Assembly (NCBI GenBank): GCA_965230375.1 | Contig: CBDDKU010000024.1 | Span: 47,581 to 111,580, forward strand | Origin: CBDDKU01 sp965230375 | Lineage (GTDB): Bacteria > Bacteroidota > Bacteroidia > Flavobacteriales_D > Cryomorphaceae | Length of the DNA stretch: 64,000 bases | Direction of reading: 5' to 3' | Part shown: positions 8,204-18,313 of the stretch, one piece after another | Layout: the number at the start of each line of letters is the position of its first letter | Position numbering within the stretch: position 1 is the first letter of the stretch | The notes under the pieces: generated by a model | Database searches by the model: none | Told to the model about the DNA's origin: nothing | The model's input: the letters and a program-made list of their open reading frames with translations, nothing else | Translations under genes and position numbers: made by a program

Positions 8204-11200
8204 TTATTCAATAATCGGCGCTGTATCACCTGATTGACCAAATCCAGCATTTACAAAGGATACGTCAACAATGTTTACACCTCCGTCACAGTTCATATCA
8301 GCAAGCGCATTGTAGTTTGGATCTCCATCACCGGCTCCGAATGAACCATTTAATAGCGATACATCTAGAATGTTAACTACGTTATCATTGTTGATGTCTC
8401 CAAGAACTACAGTTCCTAGTTCAAGTACGTTAGCTCCTGTAGCGATCTCAACACTTGAGAACCCATTGGCAAGAGCACCGTCTACTTTAACTATGATATC
8501 CCATGTACCTGGCTCAACTCCATCTACAGAGTAAGAACCATCTACCATGTCAGTTGTGTAAGAGAATGCCATGTTGTCTGTTCCTACTTCGTAGAAACTC
8601 AACGTAACATCACGCTCACCACACGCATTGGCAGCAGTACCAGAGAGAGACGCTTCATCAAGCAATTCACAAGTCATAGCGATTGTAAAGTCGCCAGTGA
8701 TTGTAGCACTAAATGATGATACAGCGATGTAGTAAGTCTCTCCGGCAACAGCTTCAAATGTACCAGCTGAAGCAAATCCAGCAAATGGACAGCTACTAGC
8801 ACCATCGATGTAACCATTACCACCCCATCCTGGGAAGCAAGTTAGTTCATCACAGCTAGGTCCAGTATACATACTGATGTCTGTGTCAAATCCAGTACCT
8901 TCTTCACAAGTAGAGAGGTCTACGATCGCGTTTTCTGTCGCTTCATATACGTACCATACTGTTGGTCTGTCCACATTATTACATCCAGTATTAACTGATG
9001 CAAAATTGTTCGTTTGCTCTGTAAGGATATCTCCACAAGCTATTGGCGTTGCCAAGTCGCAAGTGTCGTTATCTGGAGCAGCCTGACATTCACAGTTTTC
9101 ATCCCAAACTCCAGGACCGTCGTCTTCCGTAGTACATGGTGTACCTGGTTGAGCAGGCCCACCTGGAACTCCTTCACAGTCAGGGTCACATGCATCTGTT
9201 GGTTGTGCTACACCCAATCCATTGGCTGGGAATACTGAACCATCAGCACCAACACAGTTAGGATCTGAGATGTCGACATTAAAGTTGAACGTCGTTCCAG
9301 CAGGAATGATTTGTTCAATCGTAAATGCAGCTCCGCCTTCTAGCTCGAGGGTATAGTCTACACCATCTACAGTGTAAGTGAATACCATAAACTCAGAAGT
9401 ACCAAGGTCTTCAGGAGTGAAGAATGTTACTGTGTAACCAGGAGTTTCTGGATCATCACAGAAAGGAGCTGTACTAGCTACGATAAACGAGAATGGATCG
9501 AAATCTGGAAGTACACATGAACAAACAGCACCATCAACTTCAGTTGCAGTCAACTCAAATTGTCCGGTATTACTGTTCCAACCTGAAACTTGAACATAGT
9601 AAGTCTCACCCGGCTCAACACATGCTTCAACTGTCGATTGGTTTCCAGTACATGTGAAGTCGTCATCGTTTGATGCCAACAATGTATACGTACTGTAATC
9701 TCCACAGTCAACAACTGAGAAAAGACCAAGTCCAGTATCGAAATTCGTGTTTTCACTACAAGTCGTGATGTTTACACGTCCAGAAGCAGGTGCAACGAAA
9801 GAATACCAAACTGTATTAATACCGTTGAAAACAACAGTAGGCTCACCTTCATCCAAACCAGAGTTAAGGTTTGTTCCTGGTACGCCAACTCCATCAACTG
9901 GTAGATCATAAGCTAAACATGGAACGTCGTTGGCTGGAGGACAGATGTCCGAAACAGATGTTGAAGCATCTCCGGAACAAGTTTCATTTCCTTCACCAAC
10001 ACCTACTACAAGGATGTTAGCTGTAGAAAGTGCAGCTACTGGTCCTACTACTGTGGTAGAATTTGTCATTACAGGAGCACCTGCATCAACACCGTTAACA
10101 GAAATCTGGTAATCTATTGACTCAGAACCTTCAGTAAGCTCAACGCTTACCCAGTATTCACCATCATCTGGTAGACAGTCTTCAAGTGGGTTACCTTCAG
10201 CATCGGCAACCGCTGTTGCAGCTACTGTTGGCGAACATTCCAAGTCTTGACAAGTCACGTGTAATTCGTAGTCACCAAAGCTAGCTGTACCGAAACCACT
10301 CAATAAGATGTAGTAAGTCTCTCCTGCAGCTGCAGTGAATGTTGCATCAGGACCACCAGCGGCGAATCCTGCAAATGAACATCCAGATACACCATCGATG
10401 TATCCATCACCACTAAATCCAGTGAAACACTCTAGGTTTTCACAGTCAGCTCCTGAGAATACTGATAGGTCAGTATCGAAGTTTGTACCTGCGAAACAAG
10501 TTTCCATAGACACTTGTACATCTGAGTCTGGTGAATAAACAAACCAAACTCCACGACGAAGTGGGCTACCGAATCCACAAGTGTTGTCATCTGTACCACC
10601 TACCGTGTTACCGATGTAAGATCCATTACATGGTAGTGGCAATGCCTCTGAACAAAGGTCATTTGGTGGAGGACAAACATCAAGTGTTGCACTTCCAAAT
10701 ACTTCACAGTTCATATCATCATCACCTAATACTGAGATGTCTACGTTAGCACCTGCAACATAAGGTCCAAATTGAGTTGAACCATCAGCGTCAATCGTTT
10801 CGGAAACAGTTGAGAAGTTCGCTGTCGCAGAAGCAGTGTAGGTTGCGTTTCCGCTACCACCAGCAATTGCTACGTTTACGAAGAATTCTGTTCCTGGCTC
10901 TTGACACCCATCAAATGAGTTTCCTTCTCCGTCTACAACAGAAACTGTTAGTTCCGGAGTTTCACAAAGGATTGCCTCACAAGTCGCAAGAAGCTCGAAA
11001 GTTCCTTGTGCTGTAGGAGATGTGCTAAATCCAGTCACCAAGATGTAGTAGGTTACTCCACCTTCGGCGTTGAATACGGCATCAGGACCACCAGCAGCGA
11101 ATCCAGCGAATGAACATCCAGATACACCATCGATGTAACCATCACCACTAAACCCTGCGAAACAAGAAAGGTTATCGCAATCAGGACCAGTTAATACACT

Positions 11201-12922
11201 GATGTCCGTATCGTAGTTTGTTCCTTCAAAACATGTTTCGAGTTGAACCACGTTAGGACCGTCAAGCGTCAATGTATACCATACACCAAATCGCTCCAAG
11301 TTAGTAGGACATCTTGCATCCACAGTTGCACCGATCGTAGATCCAAATACAGGAACTCCACATTCTAGTGCAATGGCGTCAGCACAATCGTCGTTTTCTG
11401 GTGGGCAAACCTCAGTAGAAACAGAAGCACTTGCACCACAAAGTGGATCATCATCACCATCAACTGTTACGTTGATTGTTGCTCCTGGAGAGTAAGTACC
11501 AAAAATGTGAGTTTCAGGAGAAACCATTGTTTTTGTACTATCACCAACAGTAACTGTATATGTATCGTTTCCTGATCCATCAGAAAGCGTCACTTCTACT
11601 CTAACTTCATCTGAAGCCGAAATACAGTCTACAATTTCGTTTCCATCTGCATCAACTGCAACAGCCTCAACTGTTGGGTCAGTACAAAGAATCTCAGTAC
11701 ATGTAGCGAGTAGTTCGTAATCCCAAGTTGTGTTTACTGTACTAAATGAAGAAATCAGGATGTAGTAAGTTACACCTGGCTCAGCAAAGAATACTGCATC
11801 TGGTCCACCAGCGGCAAATCCAGCGAATGAACATCCAGAAACACCATCAATGTAACCATCTCCACTGAATCCCGTAAAACAAGTTAAATTGTCACAGTCA
11901 TCACCAGTGAAAACGCTTAGGTCAGTATCATGGTTTGTTCCTTCGAAACAAGACTCAAGCTCCACGAAGTGTGGTGCATCAAATGTAAGCGTATACCAAG
12001 CTCCGTTACGAAGGTTGGCGAAGTTACAAGTCTCGTCTTGGTCTGCTCCTTCCAAATCTCCAAAATAAGGAACGCCGCATTCCATGGCTATGGCATCGGC
12101 GCAAATATCATTTGGAGGAGGACAGAGTCCATTTATCCAACTTCTTGTTGTGAAACAGTCAGGTCCAGCTGAAATCGTTGCATCAACTGTTACACCAACT
12201 GGTACATCTTCAATAAGCGTTACCGTTTGACCTTCAATTGCAAATGGAAGCGTTACATCATCAACTTCTACGGCATCCGATCTCACCATAGATACAGTGA
12301 TGAAAAGGTTGTCATTGAAGTCGGTCAGTGTTGCAGTTACTCCATAAGTGAAATTCTCACAATCGTCAACTATATCGTACGCGAAGATTGGCAATTGACA
12401 ACTACCATCACCTTCGATGATGATTGAATAGTCTTCTACTTCGCTAAAGGTTCCAGGAGAACACGCGTCTGAAACAAACACATTGTAGTTTTCAATAACC
12501 CGCATTCTAACTTCCCCGCTAGGAAGGCCAGCAGGAACCAAGATGTCGTCTGTTACCGTACAACCGTTAAAAGCACAGTTGCCAATATCATATCGCTCAT
12601 CTTCATTGTTCCACTCTTCATCGCCATTCCAGTCGATAAATACGGTTACAAATTGATTCCACGTTGCATTGTTACCAACGGTAGCAGTGAACGGGTAGGA
12701 TTGGCCTGGTACCACGACACCGGAAATGTCAGTGTAGTCAGTGTAAACTGTACTACCACTTTCATTGTCAATGCCGGCGAATTCGACGCCAGCTAACCAG
12801 TCATCTGTGGTGTTTCCACCATCGTCTACATCGCAATACTGCGCCTGTACACCTGATGTGCCGATTAATAATAAGACCAGAGTAAAGCATACTCCAATCA
12901 GTTCAGTAAACTGTTTCTTCAT
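8204..12922 (-). CDS. Secreted GEVED / repeat protein with C-terminal dockerin, no T9SS tail
   Basis: An exported protein of 1572 residues with a signal peptide ending GVQAQ near residue 28. An N-terminal GEVED domain follows (FIDWNGDEEWN, SEVEDYSIII). Then come five pre-peptidase-C-like repeats, most starting PPNDxCADA and carrying the nearly invariant GDGYIDGVSGCSFAGFA, separated by short Ig-like linkers. A SpaA/CNA-like beta-sandwich (about 1425-1505) leads into a type-I dockerin at the very C-terminus, with two calcium loops: GDINNDNVVNILDVSLLNG and ADMNCDGGVNIVDVSFVN. No T9SS sorting tail follows the dockerin. The gene is first in an operon with the cohesin-bearing T9SS protein downstream. 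Inference: the dockerin may anchor this protein to the cohesin of its partner. Family repeats are clear; function is not. Confidence 0.9.
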   Translation of the reverse strand: MKKQFTELIGVCFTLVLLLIGTSGVQAQYCDVDDGGNTTDDWLAGVEFAGIDNESGSTVYTDYTDISGVVVPGQSYPFTATVGNNATWNQFVTVFIDWNGDEEWNNEDERYDIGNCAFNGCTVTDDILVPAGLPSGEVRMRVIENYNVFVSDACSPGTFSEVEDYSIIIEGDGSCQLPIFAYDIVDDCENFTYGVTATLTDFNDNLFITVSMVRSDAVEVDDVTLPFAIEGQTVTLIEDVPVGVTVDATISAGPDCFTTRSWINGLCPPPNDICADAIAMECGVPYFGDLEGADQDETCNFANLRNGAWYTLTFDAPHFVELESCFEGTNHDTDLSVFTGDDCDNLTCFTGFSGDGYIDGVSGCSFAGFAAGGPDAVFFAEPGVTYYILISSFSTVNTTWDYELLATCTEILCTDPTVEAVAVDADGNEIVDCISASDEVRVEVTLSDGSGNDTYTVTVGDSTKTMVSPETHIFGTYSPGATINVTVDGDDDPLCGASASVSTEVCPPENDDCADAIALECGVPVFGSTIGATVDARCPTNLERFGVWYTLTLDGPNVVQLETCFEGTNYDTDISVLTGPDCDNLSCFAGFSGDGYIDGVSGCSFAGFAAGGPDAVFNAEGGVTYYILVTGFSTSPTAQGTFELLATCEAILCETPELTVSVVDGEGNSFDGCQEPGTEFFVNVAIAGGSGNATYTASATANFSTVSETIDADGSTQFGPYVAGANVDISVLGDDDMNCEVFGSATLDVCPPPNDLCSEALPLPCNGSYIGNTVGGTDDNTCGFGSPLRRGVWFVYSPDSDVQVSMETCFAGTNFDTDLSVFSGADCENLECFTGFSGDGYIDGVSGCSFAGFAAGGPDATFTAAAGETYYILLSGFGTASFGDYELHVTCQDLECSPTVAATAVADAEGNPLEDCLPDDGEYWVSVELTEGSESIDYQISVNGVDAGAPVMTNSTTVVGPVAALSTANILVVGVGEGNETCSGDASTSVSDICPPANDVPCLAYDLPVDGVGVPGTNLNSGLDEGEPTVVFNGINTVWYSFVAPASGRVNITTCSENTNFDTGLGLFSVVDCGDYSTYTLLASNDDDFTCTGNQSTVEACVEPGETYYVQVSGWNSNTGQFELTATEVDGAVCSCVLPDFDPFSFIVASTAPFCDDPETPGYTVTFFTPEDLGTSEFMVFTYTVDGVDYTLELEGGAAFTIEQIIPAGTTFNFNVDISDPNCVGADGSVFPANGLGVAQPTDACDPDCEGVPGGPAQPGTPCTTEDDGPGVWDENCECQAAPDNDTCDLATPIACGDILTEQTNNFASVNTGCNNVDRPTVWYVYEATENAIVDLSTCEEGTGFDTDISMYTGPSCDELTCFPGWGGNGYIDGASSCPFAGFASAGTFEAVAGETYYIAVSSFSATITGDFTIAMTCELLDEASLSGTAANACGERDVTLSFYEVGTDNMAFSYTTDMVDGSYSVDGVEPGTWDIIVKVDGALANGFSSVEIATGANVLELGTVVLGDINNDNVVNILDVSLLNGSFGAGDGDPNYNALADMNCDGGVNIVDVSFVNAGFGQSGDTAPIIE

Positions 12923-13243
12923 AGTTAAATGATATTGGTTAAACGTTTGTAAACATCGCTAAATACCACCTAAAAGGCTTCAGGTAGGTATACAGCATCC
13001 CCAAATTTACGAATTATATCGACCAAGTCAATAGGAGCGTCAATAAAAAATTATATGATTTTCAAATTTAATTTACTGTTAAAACCCAGATTCTACTACT
13101 CACAAGCTCTCGCGGAGCATGCGAACTTGCAATCAATAGAATATCCGCATTCTAAAATTTCCATGAACATGGCGAAAAACAAGGTGTACTGAATGAAAAA
13201 CATGTTTAAATATCAGAAACAAGCGATAAATAGGTGGGGTGAA
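12923..13243. other. Intergenic region holding the operon promoter
   Basis: Roughly 320 bases between the dockerin-protein start and the terminator of the next upstream operon. It is AT-rich. Apart from the promoter at 13002-13031 I see no gene, repeat block or clear hairpin in it. Confidence 0.6.
13002..13031 (-). promoter_or_regulatory. Bacteroidota-type promoter for the dockerin/cohesin operon
   Basis: On the minus strand, TTG (13031-13029), 19 bases, then TAAATTTG (13009-13002), matching the Bacteroidota consensus TTG-N19-TAnnTTTG exactly. It lies about 80 bases upstream of the ATG at 12922, giving a plausible 5' leader. Transcription start is not known. Confidence 0.6.
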
Positions 13244-13276
13244 TTTAAAAGCCCGGAAGAGTCATCTTCCGGGCTT
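13244..13276 (-). terminator. Terminator of the choice-of-anchor-L protein operon
   Basis: A twelve-base perfect stem (AAGCCCGGAAGA / TCTTCCGGGCTT) with a GTCA loop, about 45 bases beyond the stop at 13322. On the minus strand a short TTTTA run follows, so termination is likely though the U tract is modest. Confidence 0.85.
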
Positions 13277-13321
13277 GCGAGTTAGTACATAGCAATTTGA
13301 TTACATCTAATTCACATTGAC

Positions 13322-16300
13322 TTATTTGTTGACAATGATCTTATTGATACTCACACCAGATACGGTAGTGAGCTTATAGATGTAAATTCCGTTCGTCAAG
13401 TTAGATACGTCAAAATTGAATTGATAAGGCGTGTTGGCCGCAACTTCTTGATTTAGTAGTGATGTAACGACCCTTCCATTCATGTCGTATACTTCAAGCA
13501 AGGCACGGCCTTGTGATTGAGTCGTGAACTGAATGGTCGATTGTTCGGTAACCGGATTAGGAAATGAGCTAAGCTTATCACCATTCTCCATGACAATTGC
13601 TGGACCTTCGTTTTCGCCTTCGCCATCATTCGGTTCGTCTTCGCAATTGTGAAGTGCAACAACTCCGTCGAGATCATATCCATCTCCTGTGGTGGAGAGG
13701 TCATTGTTGTTCATGATCTTAACATACATAATGTAGTCCATGTCGCCGGCATCGCTGATGTCAACGAAACCATCGCTTTTACAAACGGTTTTAGCGAACA
13801 AATAGTTATCACCATCCATGGAAACATAAACGTCAGCGTATTCAGGGTATGAATCGCAGTCCTGGTCACCAAATGTGGTCTCTACGACTTCTATGTCGTC
13901 GCCATCTTCGTTCGGTACAGCTCCGTCAAACCCGAGAATGATACCGCCATCGTATCCAAAAGAAAGGAAGACTAGTTCATCCGTACGCTCTGGTTCACCG
14001 AGTGCTTGGTTTTCATCATTTCTGTTGTCAGCAATATCACCACCACCGATGGTGGTTCCTGCGATACGTTCGACCACTTCTTCGGCATAGCAAGAACCTT
14101 CTTCAATAAGTGGGTCAGCCGATAAGCATCTTCCTGCCAAGTCTCCATTAAACAGTTCGAGCCCGGTCTCATAGGTCTCAGCGACGTCAAGCGTGTTTAG
14201 GTCAATTTCTTTGAATAAACCATCACCGTTTCCATCTGCCACAAGTACATTGCCGTTTTCTAGAACAGCTGCACCATTTATCTCTGTCACAGGAACGACG
14301 AAGTCATTTCCAGGGTCTGTAATGTTGATAAACGTGTTTGTCGTCCTGTTTATCAGCCAAAGATCACCGGCTGCAATGATAAGGTCGCCTCCACTAACAC
14401 CTACATTCGATGCAATTTCAGTAGCTGTTCCATCGAGAGCGAGTGTGTAAACATTGTCTCCACCACCTGCAATATAAATAGTTCCATCATCTCCACAGAC
14501 TGCTGCGGGGAATCCAGATAGGCCTGCACCTGAGACATCTACAATGGGCACGGTTGTGATAATTAACCCTGATGAAACTTCGTAAACATCAAGATTTCCT
14601 CCACCTACAATGTAAACCAAATCACCGTCTGGTGAAAGTGCAATGTGCGCGGATGGAAGTCCCGCTAACAATTCTGTTACCGTGGCAGTTCCATCTCCGT
14701 TCAAGACTACGCTATTCAATGAATAGCTTCCACCTTCGGGTTGATGTGTGTAGTAAAGCTTGTAGTCGCATTCATCTACTCCACCTTCGCCGACAGCACA
14801 GCCCGATGCCATATCACCATGTCTGATTGGGAATGGATCACCACCCAGGGTAACCAGGTATTCTTGAATCAAAGAACCGTCTACATTACTTATTTCAGTG
14901 AACGTAGAAGTTCCATAGCTCGCACAGATTAATGATGTTGAGTTGTTTGCAGCAGCCATACCGTTTGTCTCATCCGGGAGAGATCCGATCAGAGTAGCTT
15001 CAGATGTTCCATCCGGAACTCCATCAGCATCCATCACAACTGTAAATAGGTCATTGGTTGATCGTTTTGCCAGGTAAAGGATACCTTCCTGTAGCACAAG
15101 GTCACCACCCTGAACTGGAGCATCGGCATAGAAAGTAGCAATACCAGTGGTAAGATCAACCGTATAGATCTCATCATCGCCGCTGTCTCCTACGTAAAGA
15201 AGTTCATCAGCCGGATTGTATACGACTGCATAGAGTTGATTGATATTTCCAACTATTGGAAGGTTTCCATTAACCGTTGACGTAGAAATGTCAAAGAACT
15301 CAATGAAATTACCGTTTGCATTGACAAGGTATACAACACCTTCTTCGGCATTCATTCCCATGTGAACTTCATAATTCACATTCAACTCATGAGTCAGAAC
15401 AGCTTCGTTTCCTACGAAGTCAACTTTATATAAGTCGGAGCCAGATACACCTGGTCCGTGATTTACATAATAGGTCATGAAATCTTCGCAACCTTCAAAT
15501 ACAGGTTCAGGATCCATGCACCCATAGGCGAGGTCACCATTGGAAGTCGTAAACGGCGATCCATCTAACATCAGGTCGACTGACATTCCATTGTCGGTTC
15601 CATCCATGGCTCTTCCTGTCAAGCTCGTGCTGCCAAACTCTGAGAACAGCAAGTCACCGCTCTCTAAAACTGCCAAGCCAGTTACAAGATCGCTACTCGT
15701 TCCGATAAGCATATTCATGAAACCGGGGAAGATTGCGTAGAGTACTCCTCCGTTCCTTGTCGCAAGGATCGGTGTACCATCATTTCCTATTACAAAGTCC
15801 CCGCCTTGAATGGCTGCATCGGCGTAGTAGCTCAAGGAACCATCGTCTTTGTGCACGATTGAAAGCTCTTGCGAATCCTGACTACCCACAATGAGTTCTC
15901 CGTCTGGCGACATGCCAACAGCTACTGAAGAACCAAGAGGCATTTCAGTTGCAATTTCCGGAGATGCAACGCCGTCCACAACGCTCACATCGAGGGTTCG
16001 GAATGAGCCGTTTTCAGAGCGAACGACATAGAGTAAATCTTCTTCTTGATCATAAGCGATGTGAGTGGAGTAGTCAAAACTTTTTAGCCAAGTCATTGTA
16101 CCTGTGCTTCCAGAAACATCGACGCGGTATATGTGAGACATGCCATCAACGTTGTCAGACAAGAAAAGAGCGTAACTCTCGCATCCTTCGTTTACCTGGT
16201 TTGGGACACATTCGCAGCCTTCCATGATTACACCAGGAACACCACCTAAATCGCAAGCGTCTCCTATATTCATCATCATGTCGGGACAGTCAAAAAGGAG

Positions 16301-17551
16301 CATTTCTCCAACGCACTCACAATTCTCATTCAACATGTCGTTTTCAGTCATGTCGTCACCGTCATCACACTCATCACCAAAATTGGCCATGAGCTCTTCG
16401 CAATCATACTCTACATCGCAATCTTCGAGTATGGAAAGCTCTAGCTGACTTGAAAGCTCGTAACAACCGGGAGAATCGAGTTCGCCAGCATTGGCTCCTA
16501 CCATCAGTCCTTCAATATTACCTGAGTAGCTCAATCCCCAGAGCTGGTATTCTCCCGAAGTCCAGTCGTCGGTTTCGATAAAACCATCGGCAATTTGGAG
16601 AATATTGAGGTCTGCATCGGTAAGGACATATACGTATTCGTCATTTGTTCCATCTCCGTTGTTTGAAAGATCATAGACTGGCATAAGGTCATCAATGCAG
16701 ATTTCGAGTGATCCGAGATCAACAATTTCAATGTCTCCTGCATCACAAACAGCAGAAATAACACTTCCTGCCTGAATGAAAACTCCAGAGTCAAATGCAG
16801 AGTCACCCGCGTCAGCTATAGCCAGCCGCAAAGTGTATTCCGTACCGGGTTCAACAGCCAGGGTAGCATTCAGTGGTGTTGTATAGCCATCGTATTCTAC
16901 GGTCAATCCATCTGTATTGTCCACGAAGTAGGCGCTGTTTGCAAGTTGATCGTCATCACAGTTGTCTTCTGATCCACTTGACCCAACAGAACCGTTGTTC
17001 ACATTGTTAATGGCTACAGGAATAGGTGGATCTGTTCCTGGAATAAGTGCTATGTTTTCGTCCGAGTATGCCCCCCCAGATAAAAAGAAGCCAAATACAT
17101 CGTTAAAACTAGAGCATACGTATTCATTGTATTCATCTGAGCCGAAAACGTAAGTAAAGTCCAGAATATCACCATCTGGCACAAATACGATTTCTAGAAT
17201 AGCGGCATCATTTGTTGTAAATGGCGCTGCGAGAACATCCAGAGCAGCATCACCAAGTGTGCCGTTATTCGTCGTAATACTCCCGCTCGTGTTAGGTCCG
17301 ACAGCGTTGTCGACAGAGCCAGAAGTCAGGAGAATTCCTTCTTCAAATCCAAAATCTCCACCGGAAAAAGTCCCACAAGAGCCATCTGCTCCTATGAGGT
17401 TAGTGCTAATAATCGTGATACCACTTGCGTCACCGATGAGTACATCGGCCAAGTCATCACTGTTATTTACTGGGACCACGCCAATCTGTGCGAATGAAAA
17501 TGCTCCCACTAAAAGCATCGCTGTGCTTAATAATGTGTATAGATTTTTCAT
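13322..17551 (-). CDS. T9SS-secreted protein with choice-of-anchor L domain and three propeller-like modules
   Basis: A secreted protein of 1409 residues with a signal peptide ending SFAQ near residue 21. The first ~260 residues match the choice-of-anchor L pattern (DLADVLIG, GILLTSGS, FVFGSDEYNEYV-like YVFGSDEYNEYVCSSFNDV). An unassigned domain follows (about 265-380), similar to residues 730-850 of the 3320-8176 protein, then two Cys-rich CDDGD-type repeats. Three Cys-bracketed propeller-like modules of ~230 residues come next, ending GDLAYGC, GDMASGC and GDLAGRC. A galactose-binding-like module (DDIEVVETTFGD, DLSTTGDGYDLDGVV) precedes a T9SS type-A tail (SFPNPVTEQS ... IIVNK). The architecture is the same family as its three neighbours. 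It is co-transcribed with the small exported protein 8 bases upstream. Probable surface adhesin or matrix protein. Confidence 0.9.
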   Translation of the reverse strand: MKNLYTLLSTAMLLVGAFSFAQIGVVPVNNSDDLADVLIGDASGITIISTNLIGADGSCGTFSGGDFGFEEGILLTSGSVDNAVGPNTSGSITTNNGTLGDAALDVLAAPFTTNDAAILEIVFVPDGDILDFTYVFGSDEYNEYVCSSFNDVFGFFLSGGAYSDENIALIPGTDPPIPVAINNVNNGSVGSSGSEDNCDDDQLANSAYFVDNTDGLTVEYDGYTTPLNATLAVEPGTEYTLRLAIADAGDSAFDSGVFIQAGSVISAVCDAGDIEIVDLGSLEICIDDLMPVYDLSNNGDGTNDEYVYVLTDADLNILQIADGFIETDDWTSGEYQLWGLSYSGNIEGLMVGANAGELDSPGCYELSSQLELSILEDCDVEYDCEELMANFGDECDDGDDMTENDMLNENCECVGEMLLFDCPDMMMNIGDACDLGGVPGVIMEGCECVPNQVNEGCESYALFLSDNVDGMSHIYRVDVSGSTGTMTWLKSFDYSTHIAYDQEEDLLYVVRSENGSFRTLDVSVVDGVASPEIATEMPLGSSVAVGMSPDGELIVGSQDSQELSIVHKDDGSLSYYADAAIQGGDFVIGNDGTPILATRNGGVLYAIFPGFMNMLIGTSSDLVTGLAVLESGDLLFSEFGSTSLTGRAMDGTDNGMSVDLMLDGSPFTTSNGDLAYGCMDPEPVFEGCEDFMTYYVNHGPGVSGSDLYKVDFVGNEAVLTHELNVNYEVHMGMNAEEGVVYLVNANGNFIEFFDISTSTVNGNLPIVGNINQLYAVVYNPADELLYVGDSGDDEIYTVDLTTGIATFYADAPVQGGDLVLQEGILYLAKRSTNDLFTVVMDADGVPDGTSEATLIGSLPDETNGMAAANNSTSLICASYGTSTFTEISNVDGSLIQEYLVTLGGDPFPIRHGDMASGCAVGEGGVDECDYKLYYTHQPEGGSYSLNSVVLNGDGTATVTELLAGLPSAHIALSPDGDLVYIVGGGNLDVYEVSSGLIITTVPIVDVSGAGLSGFPAAVCGDDGTIYIAGGGDNVYTLALDGTATEIASNVGVSGGDLIIAAGDLWLINRTTNTFINITDPGNDFVVPVTEINGAAVLENGNVLVADGNGDGLFKEIDLNTLDVAETYETGLELFNGDLAGRCLSADPLIEEGSCYAEEVVERIAGTTIGGGDIADNRNDENQALGEPERTDELVFLSFGYDGGIILGFDGAVPNEDGDDIEVVETTFGDQDCDSYPEYADVYVSMDGDNYLFAKTVCKSDGFVDISDAGDMDYIMYVKIMNNNDLSTTGDGYDLDGVVALHNCEDEPNDGEGENEGPAIVMENGDKLSSFPNPVTEQSTIQFTTQSQGRALLEVYDMNGRVVTSLLNQEVAANTPYQFNFDVSNLTNGIYIYKLTTVSGVSINKIIVNK

Positions 17552-17559
17552 GGTCCTGA

Positions 17560-17928
17560 TTATTTAGCTGTATCGTGTTGAACAGCGGTTTCTAAAGTTT
17601 TATGCTCTTCGAGGTAAGCATTCCAATCTTCAATCGTCCAGCTAGGCTGCTTCTTTAATTGAAGATAGACCATGATTAGATCGTTGTGCAATACTGGCCG
17701 GTAGATTACCAGATCAGTATTCACTTCTTTGAAGTATGCTAGTGCTTCTTCAAGATTGTAAAAGTTAAATTGATTTGCGTCAACCTGATATGCTTCAGTG
17801 AGTGGCTGGTTGGCGTCGAGCTTCAAGCTTCCGTCGTGTGAGATTGTTGCTTGAGCATTTTGGGAATATGAGTATGCTGAAACTCCTATGAATAAGAGCA
17901 CCAACATCCCCAAGCGAAATGATTTCAT
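17560..17928 (-). CDS. Small exported protein of unknown function
   Basis: A 122-residue protein with a clear signal peptide (MKSFRLGMLVLLFIGVSAYS, cleavage likely after SYSQ near residue 23) and no transmembrane segment, lipobox or T9SS tail, so it is probably periplasmic. The mature part is acidic to neutral, with a predicted helical middle (NLEEALAYFKEVNTDL) and a basic, aromatic segment (LQLKKQPSWTIEDWNAYL). I do not recognise a family. Its stop codon is 8 bases before the start of the large choice-of-anchor-L T9SS protein, so it is the first gene of that operon and may assist the export or assembly of its partner. That role is inference from position only. Confidence 0.8.
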   Translation of the reverse strand: MKSFRLGMLVLLFIGVSAYSYSQNAQATISHDGSLKLDANQPLTEAYQVDANQFNFYNLEEALAYFKEVNTDLVIYRPVLHNDLIMVYLQLKKQPSWTIEDWNAYLEEHKTLETAVQHDTAK

Positions 17929-18235
17929 ATCGGTTTACTAATTGGTTAGCAATTGGTCTGCGTAGTAGTCAATGATCTTGCGGAATCTTCTCGGTTCAAG
18001 ACCATAGAATGTCAACTATCAAAGCGTATAAAGACGTGCACCCAAGTATGAATGCGACGGTAAGATCAATCAGTTGGTATTCAAATATATGAAATTAATC
18101 GAAGGAAAAGATGGGTTTGTCGGGGTTATATTTGTGTTAAGGGTTATATGGGTGAAAATACCCGTGCTTAACATAAGGCTATCAAACTAAGTTGGCCCCA
18201 GGAGTATTACACTTGTTCAATACTATAAAAGATCA
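17929..18235. other. Intergenic region upstream of the small exported protein
   Basis: About 300 bases that should hold the promoter of the 17928 operon. A TATATTTG box (18089-18082, minus strand) fits the -7 consensus but lacks a TTG at the expected spacing, so I do not call a promoter. Nothing else was recognised. Confidence 0.5.
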
Positions 18236-18259
18236 AATGCGCTCCAGATGGAGCGCATT
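18236..18259 (-). terminator. Probable terminator after the 18314-20563 gene
   Basis: A ten-base perfect stem (AATGCGCTCC / GGAGCGCATT) with an AGAT loop, 55 bases beyond the stop codon at 18314. The minus-strand T run that follows (GATCTTTTATAG) is interrupted, so it may be a weak terminator. Confidence 0.7.
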
Positions 18260-18313
18260 GCTATGACAAATAATTACTCAAAGGCCCAGTATTAGCAGCA
18301 GGCAGACCAAAGA

